This document shows positions 1-7,965 of a stretch of 34,991 nucleotides of DNA, piece by piece. Position 1 is the stretch's first letter, and every line of letters starts with the position of its first letter. The notes under the pieces were generated by a model. It searched no databases and was not told the DNA's origin. It worked only from the letters and a program-made list of their open reading frames with translations. The stretch lies in the IMG/VR virus record IMGVR_UViG_3300029953_000099, positions 1 through 34,991 of that record; one strand, written 5' to 3'. The stretch comes from a virus. The position numbers and the translations under genes are program-made.

Positions 1-1545
1 TTTTCTACCTATAACAGCAATTGATTCTTGCATTTGTGCTTCGGGAGGAACCATTGGACCAAAAGTTTTAAGATCTTCTTGGATTTCCATCATCATTTCT
101 TCTATTTTTTCATCGGTCATTTGCCATACATTTCTAAACACAAAACGTCTACTAATAAATTGATCAATAAATGGAACTAATTGTGTGGTTGTTGCTGCTC
201 TATCTCTAAGAATTTCAGAATTTTTAAGTTCTTCAAAATAATTATCATCAGTAAAAATAAATTTTATATCTTGTTTAATTTCGTCCCATTCTTCAGGAGC
301 AATAACTTGACGAAGAACTAATTGCTTTTCTAATGCCGCGTAAAATAAATGACTAAATTGATGACGAAGTCTATGTACAAATTTGGTAAATTTTAATTCA
401 TCTCTTGTAATTTCCGTTGGACGTCCCATATTAAATGTTCCGCCTGGATCAGTTCTTGTAATTGGAACTTTAAGAGCTTTATACAATTTATTAAGAAAAT
501 ATGACATATGTTCAGTAAGTTCATTTAATTGAGTACCTTCAGGAAGTGTTTCAATTTTTGTTCCGGCCCCATCTCGTGTTGGAAGCCAATAATTTTCTTG
601 CATTGTCATAAATTTACGTTGATCGGAAAGAGTACCATCCGATTGATTATAATTTACTTTATTTTTATACATATTCATTTGATTAGCAACAAACTGTTGT
701 GCTTTACCTACAGGTAAACCACCTGTTTCAACATAAAATGCCAATCTAGAAGGTGCTCTTACGAGAGAATAAACAACACTAGAGTCTTCTAACATTCTTA
801 ATTGATTAAGGGGCCGAATTGCGGGATGAAGAAAACTTAGTACCATTGTACTATTTTCATTCATTAAACCAGAAGTAACACCAAGAATTGCATCGGGGGA
901 AATTCTCGTTGCATTCATCCCGGCTGTTGTGTTAAAAAACGAAGTTGTAGCAACATTTGTAAATGAATTTGAATTATATAGATAATATTCATTTACAACA
1001 TTTTGTAGAGTCCCACCTTCAGGTGATGGAACTTGACTTATTTCTCTAATTTTTCTAAGTTTTAAAGCATCAATTTCAATAAGTTTTTGTATACCATTTT
1101 GTGGATTTGCATCATCAATAATTACATGATAATATTTTCTACCATCAATATACCAACCTCTGAAAATTTCATAAGCAACATTGTTAAAATCGAATAATTT
1201 GAGAATATGTTGGAATTCTTCTTCAATAACAGCTTTGATATTATCAGGAAGAGGAAGATTGGAAACATCAATTTGAACAGGATCATTATCTGGATCATCG
1301 ACAATAATTGCATCATTAACAATGTCATCTATTGCGGAATCAACTTCAGGATGAAAAGCTAAATCTCTATAACGAGCAATTAATTCGGCTTCGGTTTTTA
1401 TAGTTCCATCTAAATCAAGAGTAAACCCAAGTGTTCCTCCATTAGCTGGAACATTAGTTGTGGTTTCTCTATCAGTAGGAACGACGAAAGAATTCCCATA
1501 ATTGGGTTTATTTCTTTCGATATTAAATCCGAATAAATTAACTAT
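1..1545 (-). CDS. 20: Portal vertex protein gp20 (3' end outside window)
   Basis: Portal protein of a T4-type head: a dodecamer at one capsid vertex through which DNA is packaged and to which the neck attaches. The reading frame is open from about 1557 to the left edge, giving about 515 residues of a roughly 520-570 residue family. It has T4 gp20-type blocks: RAPSRLAFYVETGGLP near residue 265, NYWLPTRDGAG, and PITRTDPGGTFNMGR near residue 365. The C-terminus is cut off by the window. The start is unusual. The frame is closed by TAA at 1558-1560, and no ATG, GTG or TTG occurs before the conserved N-terminus. A GGAG at 1553-1556 lies 7 nt before ATA at 1545, which would give (M)VNLFGFNIERNKPNYG. 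ATT at 1548 or 1551 are alternatives. Identity is very secure; the start codon is inferred. Confidence 0.93.
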   Translation of the reverse strand, partial: MVNLFGFNIERNKPNYGNSFVVPTDRETTTNVPANGGTLGFTLDLDGTIKTEAELIARYRDLAFHPEVDSAIDDIVNDAIIVDDPDNDPVQIDVSNLPLPDNIKAVIEEEFQHILKLFDFNNVAYEIFRGWYIDGRKYYHVIIDDANPQNGIQKLIEIDALKLRKIREISQVPSPEGGTLQNVVNEYYLYNSNSFTNVATTSFFNTTAGMNATRISPDAILGVTSGLMNENSTMVLSFLHPAIRPLNQLRMLEDSSVVYSLVRAPSRLAFYVETGGLPVGKAQQFVANQMNMYKNKVNYNQSDGTLSDQRKFMTMQENYWLPTRDGAGTKIETLPEGTQLNELTEHMSYFLNKLYKALKVPITRTDPGGTFNMGRPTEITRDELKFTKFVHRLRHQFSHLFYAALEKQLVLRQVIAPEEWDEIKQDIKFIFTDDNYFEELKNSEILRDRAATTTQLVPFIDQFISRRFVFRNVWQMTDEKIEEMMMEIQEDLKTFGPMVPPEAQMQESIAVIGRK

Positions 1546-1552
1546 AATAATT

Positions 1553-1556
1553 CTCC
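1553..1556 (-). promoter_or_regulatory. Shine-Dalgarno deciding the non-AUG start of gp20
   Basis: GGAG on the minus strand, 7 nt before ATA (1543-1545) and 4 nt before ATT (1546-1548). An out-of-frame ATG overlaps it (1556-1558). That ATG opens only a six-codon frame, has no Shine-Dalgarno of its own and stops inside the gp20 start region, so it is probably not the gp20 start. Confidence 0.6.
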
Positions 1557-1570
1557 ATTATATTGATAAT

Positions 1571-1588
1571 GGATCAAATAAGTGATCC
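1571..1588. other. Hairpin between gp19 and gp20
   Basis: Perfect 6-bp inverted repeat GGATCA / TGATCC with a 6-nt loop, in the short gp19-gp20 spacer. On the minus-strand transcript it lies about 15 nt upstream of the gp20 Shine-Dalgarno. No U-tract follows on that strand, so it looks more like an mRNA structure or processing site than a strong terminator. Confidence 0.4.
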
Positions 1589-1594
1589 TTCACA

Positions 1595-1601
1595 TATTTA
1601 G
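1595..1601 (-). promoter_or_regulatory. Possible late-promoter-like box (CTAAATA) before gp20
   Basis: Minus-strand CTAAATA, a one-base-shorter relative of the T4 late box TATAAATA, in the gp19-gp20 spacer about 50 nt before the gp20 start. The same heptamer precedes gp18 and the 1197-residue protein. It is a short AT-rich word, so support is weak. Confidence 0.3.
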
Positions 1602-1609
1602 GTTAAAAT

Positions 1610-2179
1610 TTAGCTTGCGTTTTGTCCGCTTACTGTTGGACCAACTGCATCCCACCAAGCATAACTAAATGCAACTTGATAAGTTTCGATTTGGTCGACA
1701 GATGCCCAATTTAAATCTATTTGAGAAATTTGACTTGGCCACATATAATTAAATTGATATTGTCTAATTGGATTGACTTGATCAGTTCTTCCATATTGAA
1801 ATACTTGAGCAGTAGCCATTACTAGATTTGGATCTGAAGAAGCTGCTTCTCTAATATTTCCTTCACGAGCATTAATAAGCGTATGCCAAGTTTCAAGAAC
1901 ATCTCTAACAAGAAAATCTTCATCGTTGATAATTGTAACTTGCCAAGGAGCAAATGGAGGTCTATCGCCAGGATATGGAATCATTCTACCAAAATAAGGA
2001 ACATTTATAGTTCCCACGGTTGATGGTGGAATTTCTGCGCCTTGACAAGTAAATGTCAATTTTTGTAGCGCGGCGTTATTTGTTATACCTGAAGGTAAAG
2101 ACATTTGTACATTAAATAGAGTAGGTCTTGCGCCCCCTCCAGTTAAAGCAGTTCTTAAACTTTGAACATCAAATCCCAT
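1610..2179 (-). CDS. 19: Tail tube protein gp19
   Basis: 189-residue tail tube subunit; stacked hexamers form the inner tube through which DNA leaves. The N-terminus MGFDVQSLRTALTGGGARPT and the segment CQGAEIPPSTVGTINVPYFG are characteristic of T4-type gp19. The length is close to the family norm (163 residues in T4, longer in marine relatives). ATG at 2179 follows AAGGATT with good spacing, and an exact T4 late box lies at 2202-2209. It is transcribed between sheath (gp18) and portal (gp20), the usual T4-like order. Confidence 0.95.
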   Translation of the reverse strand: MGFDVQSLRTALTGGGARPTLFNVQMSLPSGITNNAALQKLTFTCQGAEIPPSTVGTINVPYFGRMIPYPGDRPPFAPWQVTIINDEDFLVRDVLETWHTLINAREGNIREAASSDPNLVMATAQVFQYGRTDQVNPIRQYQFNYMWPSQISQIDLNWASVDQIETYQVAFSYAWWDAVGPTVSGQNAS

Positions 2180-2201
2180 ATATTTTAATCCTTTTTTCTT
2201 T

Positions 2202-2209
2202 TATTTATA
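2202..2209 (-). promoter_or_regulatory. T4-type late promoter for gp19
   Basis: Exact TATAAATA on the minus strand, 22 nt upstream of the gp19 ATG, in the 37-nt gap after gp18. This matches the T4 late promoter consensus recognised by gp55-type sigma factors and lies in a non-coding gap. Confidence 0.65.
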
Positions 2210-2216
2210 CTAGAAA

Positions 2217-4301
2217 TTATATTTGACCTTCAACTTCTGCGAAAGTTACACCATTGTTTACAGCTTGGAAGTAAAGATTAATATATCTTATTGCTCTTGC
2301 TGGTATAACTTGAACAACACCAACAAAACCATCAGAATTAATAACATCGGGAGTGTTTACATCTGGTCCCGAATCAATATTATAAGCAGTAATACCACGT
2401 CCACCTTGAATATTTCTTAGAAATGGATCAACTACGTTTACAAATTGTGCTTGTGTAAATGCATCATTAAATTCAAACAAGAATGCTCTAGCAGCAATAG
2501 ATATTGATTTTCTTAATAGAATAAACAATCTACGAACGTTAATAGCATTAAATGCTGAAGTTGTACCAATAAGTGTTTTATCACCTAATAATACAGTTCC
2601 TACACCATTTTGTGTTACAACAGGATTAATATCATTATTGAATAATGTATCTCTGTCAGTAGCACTTGGGTTATAAGCAAGTTTTACAACGTTGTTTATA
2701 ATTCCTCTATTATAACCTGCTGGTGACCACCAAGAAGCATTTGTAAGATCGGTACGAGCAATAAGACCACCAATATCTCCATTTAAAGGAATCCAACGAT
2801 AAACATTGTTATATTGGTCATATTGATATTTGTAACCTGAATCTAGAATACCATAAGATGAAGATGTCATAGCATTTCTGAAATTAATTATATTTTGTGC
2901 TTGTTGACCACTTGCATTAACAACCGCCGCCTGTGAAGGTGAAGCTACCATTACACAATCTTGTCTTGCTAATACTATATTACCTATAACATAATTATAT
3001 AAACCTTCGCCATATGTACCACCAAGAGCATGTCCTTGAAGTATAATAGAAACATCAACTACAGTTGGATCAGCAAATAAGTTATATGCATTTGCAATTG
3101 TACCCAAATCTATTGTAGTTTCTGAATTACCATCTTGACCACCAATAAATGATGAAGTTAGTGGATCGGCATTTGTTGAACTTACAAGATTAACTGCAGT
3201 ATTTGATGCCGCACCACTTCTATCATTACCCCACCAAACATAATTTGATTGTTGATTTATAATATTTTCATAATAAGTTGTGGCACCAGTGCTATCAACT
3301 GCATCTGTTGCTCTTGACATTGCTGGGAATATTTCAAGAACATTACCAGGAACCCCAGTAAACAAACCATTTTTATCAAATACAACAACATGTAATTGAT
3401 CGATAACATTGTTATTTGCCCCAACTGTTTTTGCTTGATATGATGAAGTTGTTGGAGCTTTTGGAACCGAATTAATAAATTGCCAAGATCTAGTAATTGT
3501 ATTACTTGAAAAATTAGCTGCTAGATTAAATTTTGCTGATAAACCAATTGTAACAGAGGCGTTCGCCCCATTTTGTACAACAGGTCCAATACTTGTTGTT
3601 TTTAGAAGTTGTGTACCAACACTTGAATTACCTGCTGTTAGTAAATCTCCCGCAATAAGACCATTAACAACATTATTTGCTACTATTCCGGTATCTGTTC
3701 CTGTACCATTTGCACTTGGAAATACCGAAACTGTTGCTGTATTTGAACCAACAACAAATGATATTGCTGTAGAAACGGCATTAATATTACCATTTGCGAT
3801 TAAATTTATTGTACTTGAATATGCATTTGCTGAATCACAAATAGAAACGGCTAATGAATTACCAAGCGCTCCAGGGCAACGTGCAACATATAATACTGAT
3901 GGATCAAAATTAGTTCTATTAGTAGCATATGTATCACTATTTTCAACAATTGCACCAAGAAGTACTGTATTTGATACAGTATTTGAACCAGTTACTACTG
4001 CTGATAAGGTTGTATTTGCAATATTATTTGCTAAACCTGAAGTATTTGCTGCACGAACTACCCATAGACTTTGGCTGTAAGATAGAAAGTTAAAACCAGT
4101 AAAAAATGTTTCTGCGTTTAAATTTGTAGGTTGTCCAAAAATAGAAACCAATTGTTTTGATTGACTAACTTGAGTCAATTGTCCAACAGGTCCCCAAGTA
4201 AATATACCAGCAAGAGCACCATCTGATGTTGCTACTGATGGAACTATAGTTGTGCTATCTATTTCGAAACTTTGGATTTTTGGTGCGCCACTAAAAGCCA
4301 T
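2217..4301 (-). CDS. 18: Contractile tail sheath protein gp18
   Basis: 694-residue sheath subunit that polymerises around the tail tube and contracts on infection. The N-terminal block MAFSGAPKIQSFEIDSTTIV plus GIFTWGPVGQ, and the C-terminal domain with FVNVVDPFLRNIQGGRGI and VIPARAIRYINLYFQ, are typical of T4-like sheaths. The length matches (659 in T4). The middle third is rich in Asn, Thr and Ser and is probably the variable surface domain. ATG at 4301 follows AAGGAG. The neighbours are terminase upstream and tail tube downstream, as expected. Confidence 0.96.
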   Translation of the reverse strand: MAFSGAPKIQSFEIDSTTIVPSVATSDGALAGIFTWGPVGQLTQVSQSKQLVSIFGQPTNLNAETFFTGFNFLSYSQSLWVVRAANTSGLANNIANTTLSAVVTGSNTVSNTVLLGAIVENSDTYATNRTNFDPSVLYVARCPGALGNSLAVSICDSANAYSSTINLIANGNINAVSTAISFVVGSNTATVSVFPSANGTGTDTGIVANNVVNGLIAGDLLTAGNSSVGTQLLKTTSIGPVVQNGANASVTIGLSAKFNLAANFSSNTITRSWQFINSVPKAPTTSSYQAKTVGANNNVIDQLHVVVFDKNGLFTGVPGNVLEIFPAMSRATDAVDSTGATTYYENIINQQSNYVWWGNDRSGAASNTAVNLVSSTNADPLTSSFIGGQDGNSETTIDLGTIANAYNLFADPTVVDVSIILQGHALGGTYGEGLYNYVIGNIVLARQDCVMVASPSQAAVVNASGQQAQNIINFRNAMTSSSYGILDSGYKYQYDQYNNVYRWIPLNGDIGGLIARTDLTNASWWSPAGYNRGIINNVVKLAYNPSATDRDTLFNNDINPVVTQNGVGTVLLGDKTLIGTTSAFNAINVRRLFILLRKSISIAARAFLFEFNDAFTQAQFVNVVDPFLRNIQGGRGITAYNIDSGPDVNTPDVINSDGFVGVVQVIPARAIRYINLYFQAVNNGVTFAEVEGQI

Positions 4302-4342
4302 TTTATTTAACTCCTTATAGAATTTTAATTCTTTTTCTTGAC

Positions 4343-4349
4343 TATTTAG
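4343..4349 (-). promoter_or_regulatory. Possible late-promoter-like box (CTAAATA) before gp18
   Basis: CTAAATA on the minus strand in the 72-nt gap between the terminase stop and the gp18 ATG, about 42 nt upstream of the ATG. It resembles TATAAATA minus the leading TA. A promoter for the very abundant sheath protein is expected here, but the motif is short. Confidence 0.35.
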
Positions 4350-4373
4350 GTTTTTTAAGTTTTAGGAGAGTTT

Positions 4374-6107
4374 TTACTCAAGAAACCATCGATCAAAATC
4401 ACTTATATTATTCATATCTAATAATAAAGAAATATCGGCACCACTATCTCTCATTATTCCCATAGGAAGACTTTCTTGTTGATTAATAAATCTTTGATTT
4501 ATATTATGATTTATATCAGTATTTGTGATTTGTTTGAATGAATCTTGTGTTGTAAGCCAAGCAAATGTAATAAGACCCATAACTAAATCATCATGTTCTC
4601 CTTGTTCTGCTTGCCAAGATGAACCTTTTCTAATAAATCTAGTTAATTCATAGAAAATACGATAATCAGTAACAAGAAGTTGTTCATTCTCAACTAACAT
4701 TTTTAAATTTGAACATCCAATATGTTTTGTTTTCTTGGTTTGTTTTACACCGAGATAACTTCTTGACATTGTTTCTGAGACTTCATCTTTTTTAGATTTT
4801 GGATTTGTTGATAAAATGTTTTCATATTCCAAATCATAATAAAGAATTTGTACAACTTGTGATCCCGCCGCATTTGTTTCAATAACAACAAATGCTTTAT
4901 TATAATAAGTTGCGGTATCATAAATTACATTTGGATAAAGAAGAGGAACTATATTATTACATGCATATGTACAAACTACTTTGTATGGTATTTGTGTCAC
5001 ATCAATAACAGAAAAGGCTGATGAATCACCTTCCACTCCTTCAGAAACATCCGCAGATAGAACATATTGATGACCTAAAATAGGATGTTCAAATATTTGA
5101 TGTTGTCCCAAATCGTCTTGTATTAAGGATTTAGAAAATGCAATGGATTTTAATTTTTCTGGATCTATAAGAGTATTTGATGATCCAATAAAATCAGTAA
5201 CATATTCAGATCTAAATCTTGCTTCCCCAATTCTTGCGGTTTCTTTACGAGCCCATTCTTCATTTCTTCCAGGAACATCCCAATAATTAATTGTAAATCT
5301 TTTAAAGTCATTTAAACCTTGTTCAGACTCAGACCATAATTTATAAAAATATTTAAAACCTCTTGGTGTGGTTGTTATAATAAATTTAGTTGTTTGGCCC
5401 GATGAAATAGTTGGAAAAGAGGTTGTAAAAAATAATTCTTGAAGATTTGGTTCAATTAAGTCAAATTCATCCGAATATACAATGTTTACAGATTTACCAA
5501 CAATCGAACCACTCGAAGTGGCCGCCGCGAATATTTTCGAATGATTTTCTAATTCAATAGATTTTGTATTCCATGTATATAATCCTTGTTGTAACCAAGG
5601 CGGCATGTTACGAAAATATACTTTAATTCTTTCTAGAATATCAATAGATTGTTCCTGTTTGTGTGCTAATACTGCAATATTATAATCTGAATTAAATAAT
5701 GCATACCAAAGTAAAATGGCAGCAACTGTTGCAGTATTATGTGATAAAATATTATTAGTATAAAATCTATGATTTTCCGAATCTATAGTAATATCATACA
5801 TATTTTCATATATATCAGTAATCGTTAATTCTATTACTAATTCTAAACCATCTTTTGTTTGTATACTTGTTATATTAGGAATACAGTTTTTTACAAATAT
5901 TTCATTATAATTTTCGTCGAATATTATATGATTATCCGCACACTCTAATATTTTTCCTGTTTCTGTTTTTAATATATATTTTTGATATTCAATAGTTTTA
6001 TGAATTTGTGTAGCATCTACCCAACCGTCATCAGTTTCTATTTCCCAATCTGAAATATTAATTGAATTTATAAATTTACGATTTATATTGTCAGAAAGTT
6101 GATGCAT
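4374..6107 (-). CDS. 17: Terminase large subunit gp17, C-terminal piece, preceded by split-intein C-fragment
   Basis: 577 residues: an intein C-fragment (1-124) fused to most of the packaging motor. The intein part has block B (TGKILECADNHIIF, His60), block F (YDITIDSENHRFY) and the terminal LSHN, followed by Thr125 as first C-extein residue. The extein has Walker B IVYSDE (Asp213, Glu214), coupling motif ITTTPRG (244-250), and RNase-H-like nuclease acidic residues Asp353 (SADVSEG), Glu410 (VVIE) and Asp506/507 (GEHDDLVM). Splicing with the upstream N-piece would rebuild Walker A as SRQSGK-TAT and give a 539-residue TerL, normal for marine T4-like phages. ATG at 6107 overlaps the endonuclease stop by 25 nt in another frame, suggesting translational coupling. 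Splicing itself is inferred. Confidence 0.93.
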   Translation of the reverse strand: MHQLSDNINRKFINSINISDWEIETDDGWVDATQIHKTIEYQKYILKTETGKILECADNHIIFDENYNEIFVKNCIPNITSIQTKDGLELVIELTITDIYENMYDITIDSENHRFYTNNILSHNTATVAAILLWYALFNSDYNIAVLAHKQEQSIDILERIKVYFRNMPPWLQQGLYTWNTKSIELENHSKIFAAATSSGSIVGKSVNIVYSDEFDLIEPNLQELFFTTSFPTISSGQTTKFIITTTPRGFKYFYKLWSESEQGLNDFKRFTINYWDVPGRNEEWARKETARIGEARFRSEYVTDFIGSSNTLIDPEKLKSIAFSKSLIQDDLGQHQIFEHPILGHQYVLSADVSEGVEGDSSAFSVIDVTQIPYKVVCTYACNNIVPLLYPNVIYDTATYYNKAFVVIETNAAGSQVVQILYYDLEYENILSTNPKSKKDEVSETMSRSYLGVKQTKKTKHIGCSNLKMLVENEQLLVTDYRIFYELTRFIRKGSSWQAEQGEHDDLVMGLITFAWLTTQDSFKQITNTDINHNINQRFINQQESLPMGIMRDSGADISLLLDMNNISDFDRWFLE

Positions 6108-7111
6108 TTTTTTATTGTTTCTTCTTTATTCTTTTTATAATCATTTTCCCAAATCACTAACACCTCGTACCCTTGTGATTCAGCAAGTTCTATTTTCTTT
6201 TTATCTTTTTCCCATATTCTTTTGGCTTTAATTGATTTTCTGGGAAAATTTAATATATCATTTCTTTTATATTTTATTGGATTGGCGTGCCAATAATCTC
6301 CATTATATTCTATAATTTTATTATTAAATTTTAAATCATAAATAAAATATCTTTTATTTTCATAATATAAAGTAAATTGTTTTTCTATTTTTATTTTATT
6401 ATTTAAAATTTCAAATATTTCTTTTTCAGCTTTAGAAATACTAATTCCATTTGTAACTTTTAATCTATTTATTCTTGCCTTTTCTTCATCTGATTTGTTG
6501 TTTAGAGTTTCTTGCCATTTTATTTGCCTTTCATTCCAAATTTTTAAGCCTTTTTCAATTCCATGTTTTGTTATACAAATCTCTTTTGAAAATGTTTTTT
6601 GTCTTTCTGATTGTAATAACTTTGCTTCTTCTAATGAAAATCCTTTATTTAACCAATATTCTAAAGTAGTTGTTTGATTTTCTGGGTGATTTTTTACAGA
6701 TTGTTCTTTTTTTAGTTTAGCTTGTAATCTCTTTTCTTCATTATGATATAAAGATTTTTTAGAAAATGGGGATAAAGTACCACCATGTTGATAACCAGGA
6801 TTTTTTTCACCTTGCATACTTTTACTATATAAATTCAATGTATTATTTGATATATAATTACTATTTGGAAATTGATTTTTATATTCATTTAAAGTTATTT
6901 GATGTATATTAATTATATGTTTTCGTAAATTTTTGTTTTTATATTCACATAACTCACATTTTATTAAATCAATATTACTTTCATTTTGTTTAGTTTTATA
7001 TTCGATATAACATCTATAAGAACATTTATTATTCTTTTCACCCTTTGTTCCTGTTACATAAGCTTTAGAATAAGTATTATTACATATTTCACAAATTTTT
7101 GTTTTCTTCAT
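6083..7111 (-). CDS. Zinc-finger Vsr-like homing endonuclease between the split terminase halves
   Basis: 342-residue free-standing endonuclease. Two putative zinc-binding segments come first: Cys7/Cys10/Cys30/Cys34, then Cys52/Cys55/His65/His70. A Lys-rich linker follows, with WNERQIKWQ-type repeats. The C-terminal 120 residues look like the Vsr-like 'EDxHD' nuclease family: SKAEKEIFEIL (Glu229), FIYDLKF (Asp259), IIEYNGDYWHANP (Glu268, His275), IWEKDKKKIE (Asp303) and YEVLVIWENDY. It overlaps the N-terminal terminase piece by 23 nt and the C-terminal piece by 25 nt, in a different frame. This matches the 'fractured gene' arrangement known from phage metagenomes, where such enzymes spread split inteins. 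It probably cleaves intein-free terminase genes near Walker A. The cleavage target is inferred. Confidence 0.85.
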   Translation of the reverse strand: MKKTKICEICNNTYSKAYVTGTKGEKNNKCSYRCYIEYKTKQNESNIDLIKCELCEYKNKNLRKHIINIHQITLNEYKNQFPNSNYISNNTLNLYSKSMQGEKNPGYQHGGTLSPFSKKSLYHNEEKRLQAKLKKEQSVKNHPENQTTTLEYWLNKGFSLEEAKLLQSERQKTFSKEICITKHGIEKGLKIWNERQIKWQETLNNKSDEEKARINRLKVTNGISISKAEKEIFEILNNKIKIEKQFTLYYENKRYFIYDLKFNNKIIEYNGDYWHANPIKYKRNDILNFPRKSIKAKRIWEKDKKKIELAESQGYEVLVIWENDYKKNKEETIKKCINFLTI

Positions 7112-7508
7112 TTGGTTCTTTTTTATTCAACAACATATTTTCTTGTTTGCCTTGGTTATTTAGTGTTGAATAAAAATTTTCTATTGTCGTTTCTATAATT
7201 TCTCCTGTTTTTTTATTACGAATTTTAATAAGTGTTGTATTTTTAACACATTTTCCACTTTGGCGTGACATTTTGCATAATAAAAATCTTTCATCTCTAA
7301 TTAAATTGATAAAATTTTCTTGATATTCTCTTGGTTCAAATAATTGTAAACCATCATCAAGAGTTATAATTTGTAAATAATTTTTACAAAAATATATTGG
7401 ATCATTGCCACATTTTATCAATTCTGCTACTTGTTCAGCAGTATATTCAAATTTAATACCGGCGGGGCGTATTCCATTGACACCTCTATATGAATATTCA
7501 ATCATCAT
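7089..7508 (-). CDS. 17: Terminase large subunit gp17, N-terminal piece plus split-intein N-fragment
   Basis: 139 residues. Residues 1-86 are the TerL N-terminus, with a large-terminase adenine-binding region (LQLFEPREYQENF) and the first half of Walker A, SRQSGK. Residue 87 is the catalytic Cys of an intein (block A: CVKNTTLIKIRNKKTGEI, then TIENFYSTLN). The intein fragment is only 53 residues, of which about the first 31 look conserved. The reading frame ends at 7089 without an extein. The partner fragment begins about 1 kb downstream after an endonuclease gene. ATG at 7508 (or 7505) overlaps the gp16 stop by 11 nt. Trans-splicing would restore Walker A. Confidence 0.92.
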   Translation of the reverse strand: MMIEYSYRGVNGIRPAGIKFEYTAEQVAELIKCGNDPIYFCKNYLQIITLDDGLQLFEPREYQENFINLIRDERFLLCKMSRQSGKCVKNTTLIKIRNKKTGEIIETTIENFYSTLNNQGKQENMLLNKKEPNEENKNL

Positions 7509-7965
7509 TATTCAATTTCTTTGAACTTATTGCACCCATATCTTTTAATCTCCCAAATAATTCATCAGCGCTTCCTGTAAAAATTATGTTATTAATAGTA
7601 TCAGCTTGTTGTGTTTTTGGTTCTTCTATGATAGAAGGTTTTATACCAAACATATCTTTATGAATGCCAATTAATTCTTTATTAGCTTTAACCATTGAAT
7701 CCAACATTTTCGAAAAAGAATCAAATGCTTTATTGTCTTGAGTTACGATTGCCACATCTTTTACATTTTCAAAAACTTCTTGACTAACACTAATTAGATT
7801 TTTTAGATTTTCTCTAACTTGAATATAATCTTCATGTGCTTCTTCGGCAGCTTGATCCACAACTTCTTCATAATGAACTAATTCTGTATTACTAACTTCG
7901 ACCAATTCCGATTTAGTTTCATTTAAAGGAACCATATTAAGAGCATTTGCAATTTTATCTTCCAT
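7498..7965 (-). CDS. 16: Terminase small subunit gp16
   Basis: 155 residues, matching T4 gp16 (164 residues) in size and layout: an acidic N-terminus, a long central helical/coiled-coil region (VRENLKNLISVSQEVFEN, ANKELIGIHKDMFGIKP), and a C-terminal segment with NIIFTGSADELFGRLKDMG. That last segment corresponds to the conserved 'FxGSxxEL' end of T4-like small terminases. It recognises phage DNA and stimulates the gp17 motor. ATG at 7965 overlaps the gp15 stop (TAATG) behind an AGGAAAT Shine-Dalgarno, so translation is probably coupled to gp15 and then to gp17. Confidence 0.92.
   Translation of the reverse strand: MEDKIANALNMVPLNETKSELVEVSNTELVHYEEVVDQAAEEAHEDYIQVRENLKNLISVSQEVFENVKDVAIVTQDNKAFDSFSKMLDSMVKANKELIGIHKDMFGIKPSIIEEPKTQQADTINNIIFTGSADELFGRLKDMGAISSKKLNNDD

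Noticed and set aside
529-1328. Short open frames within the portal gene region
   Set aside because: They lie in wrong frames across a continuous portal reading frame.
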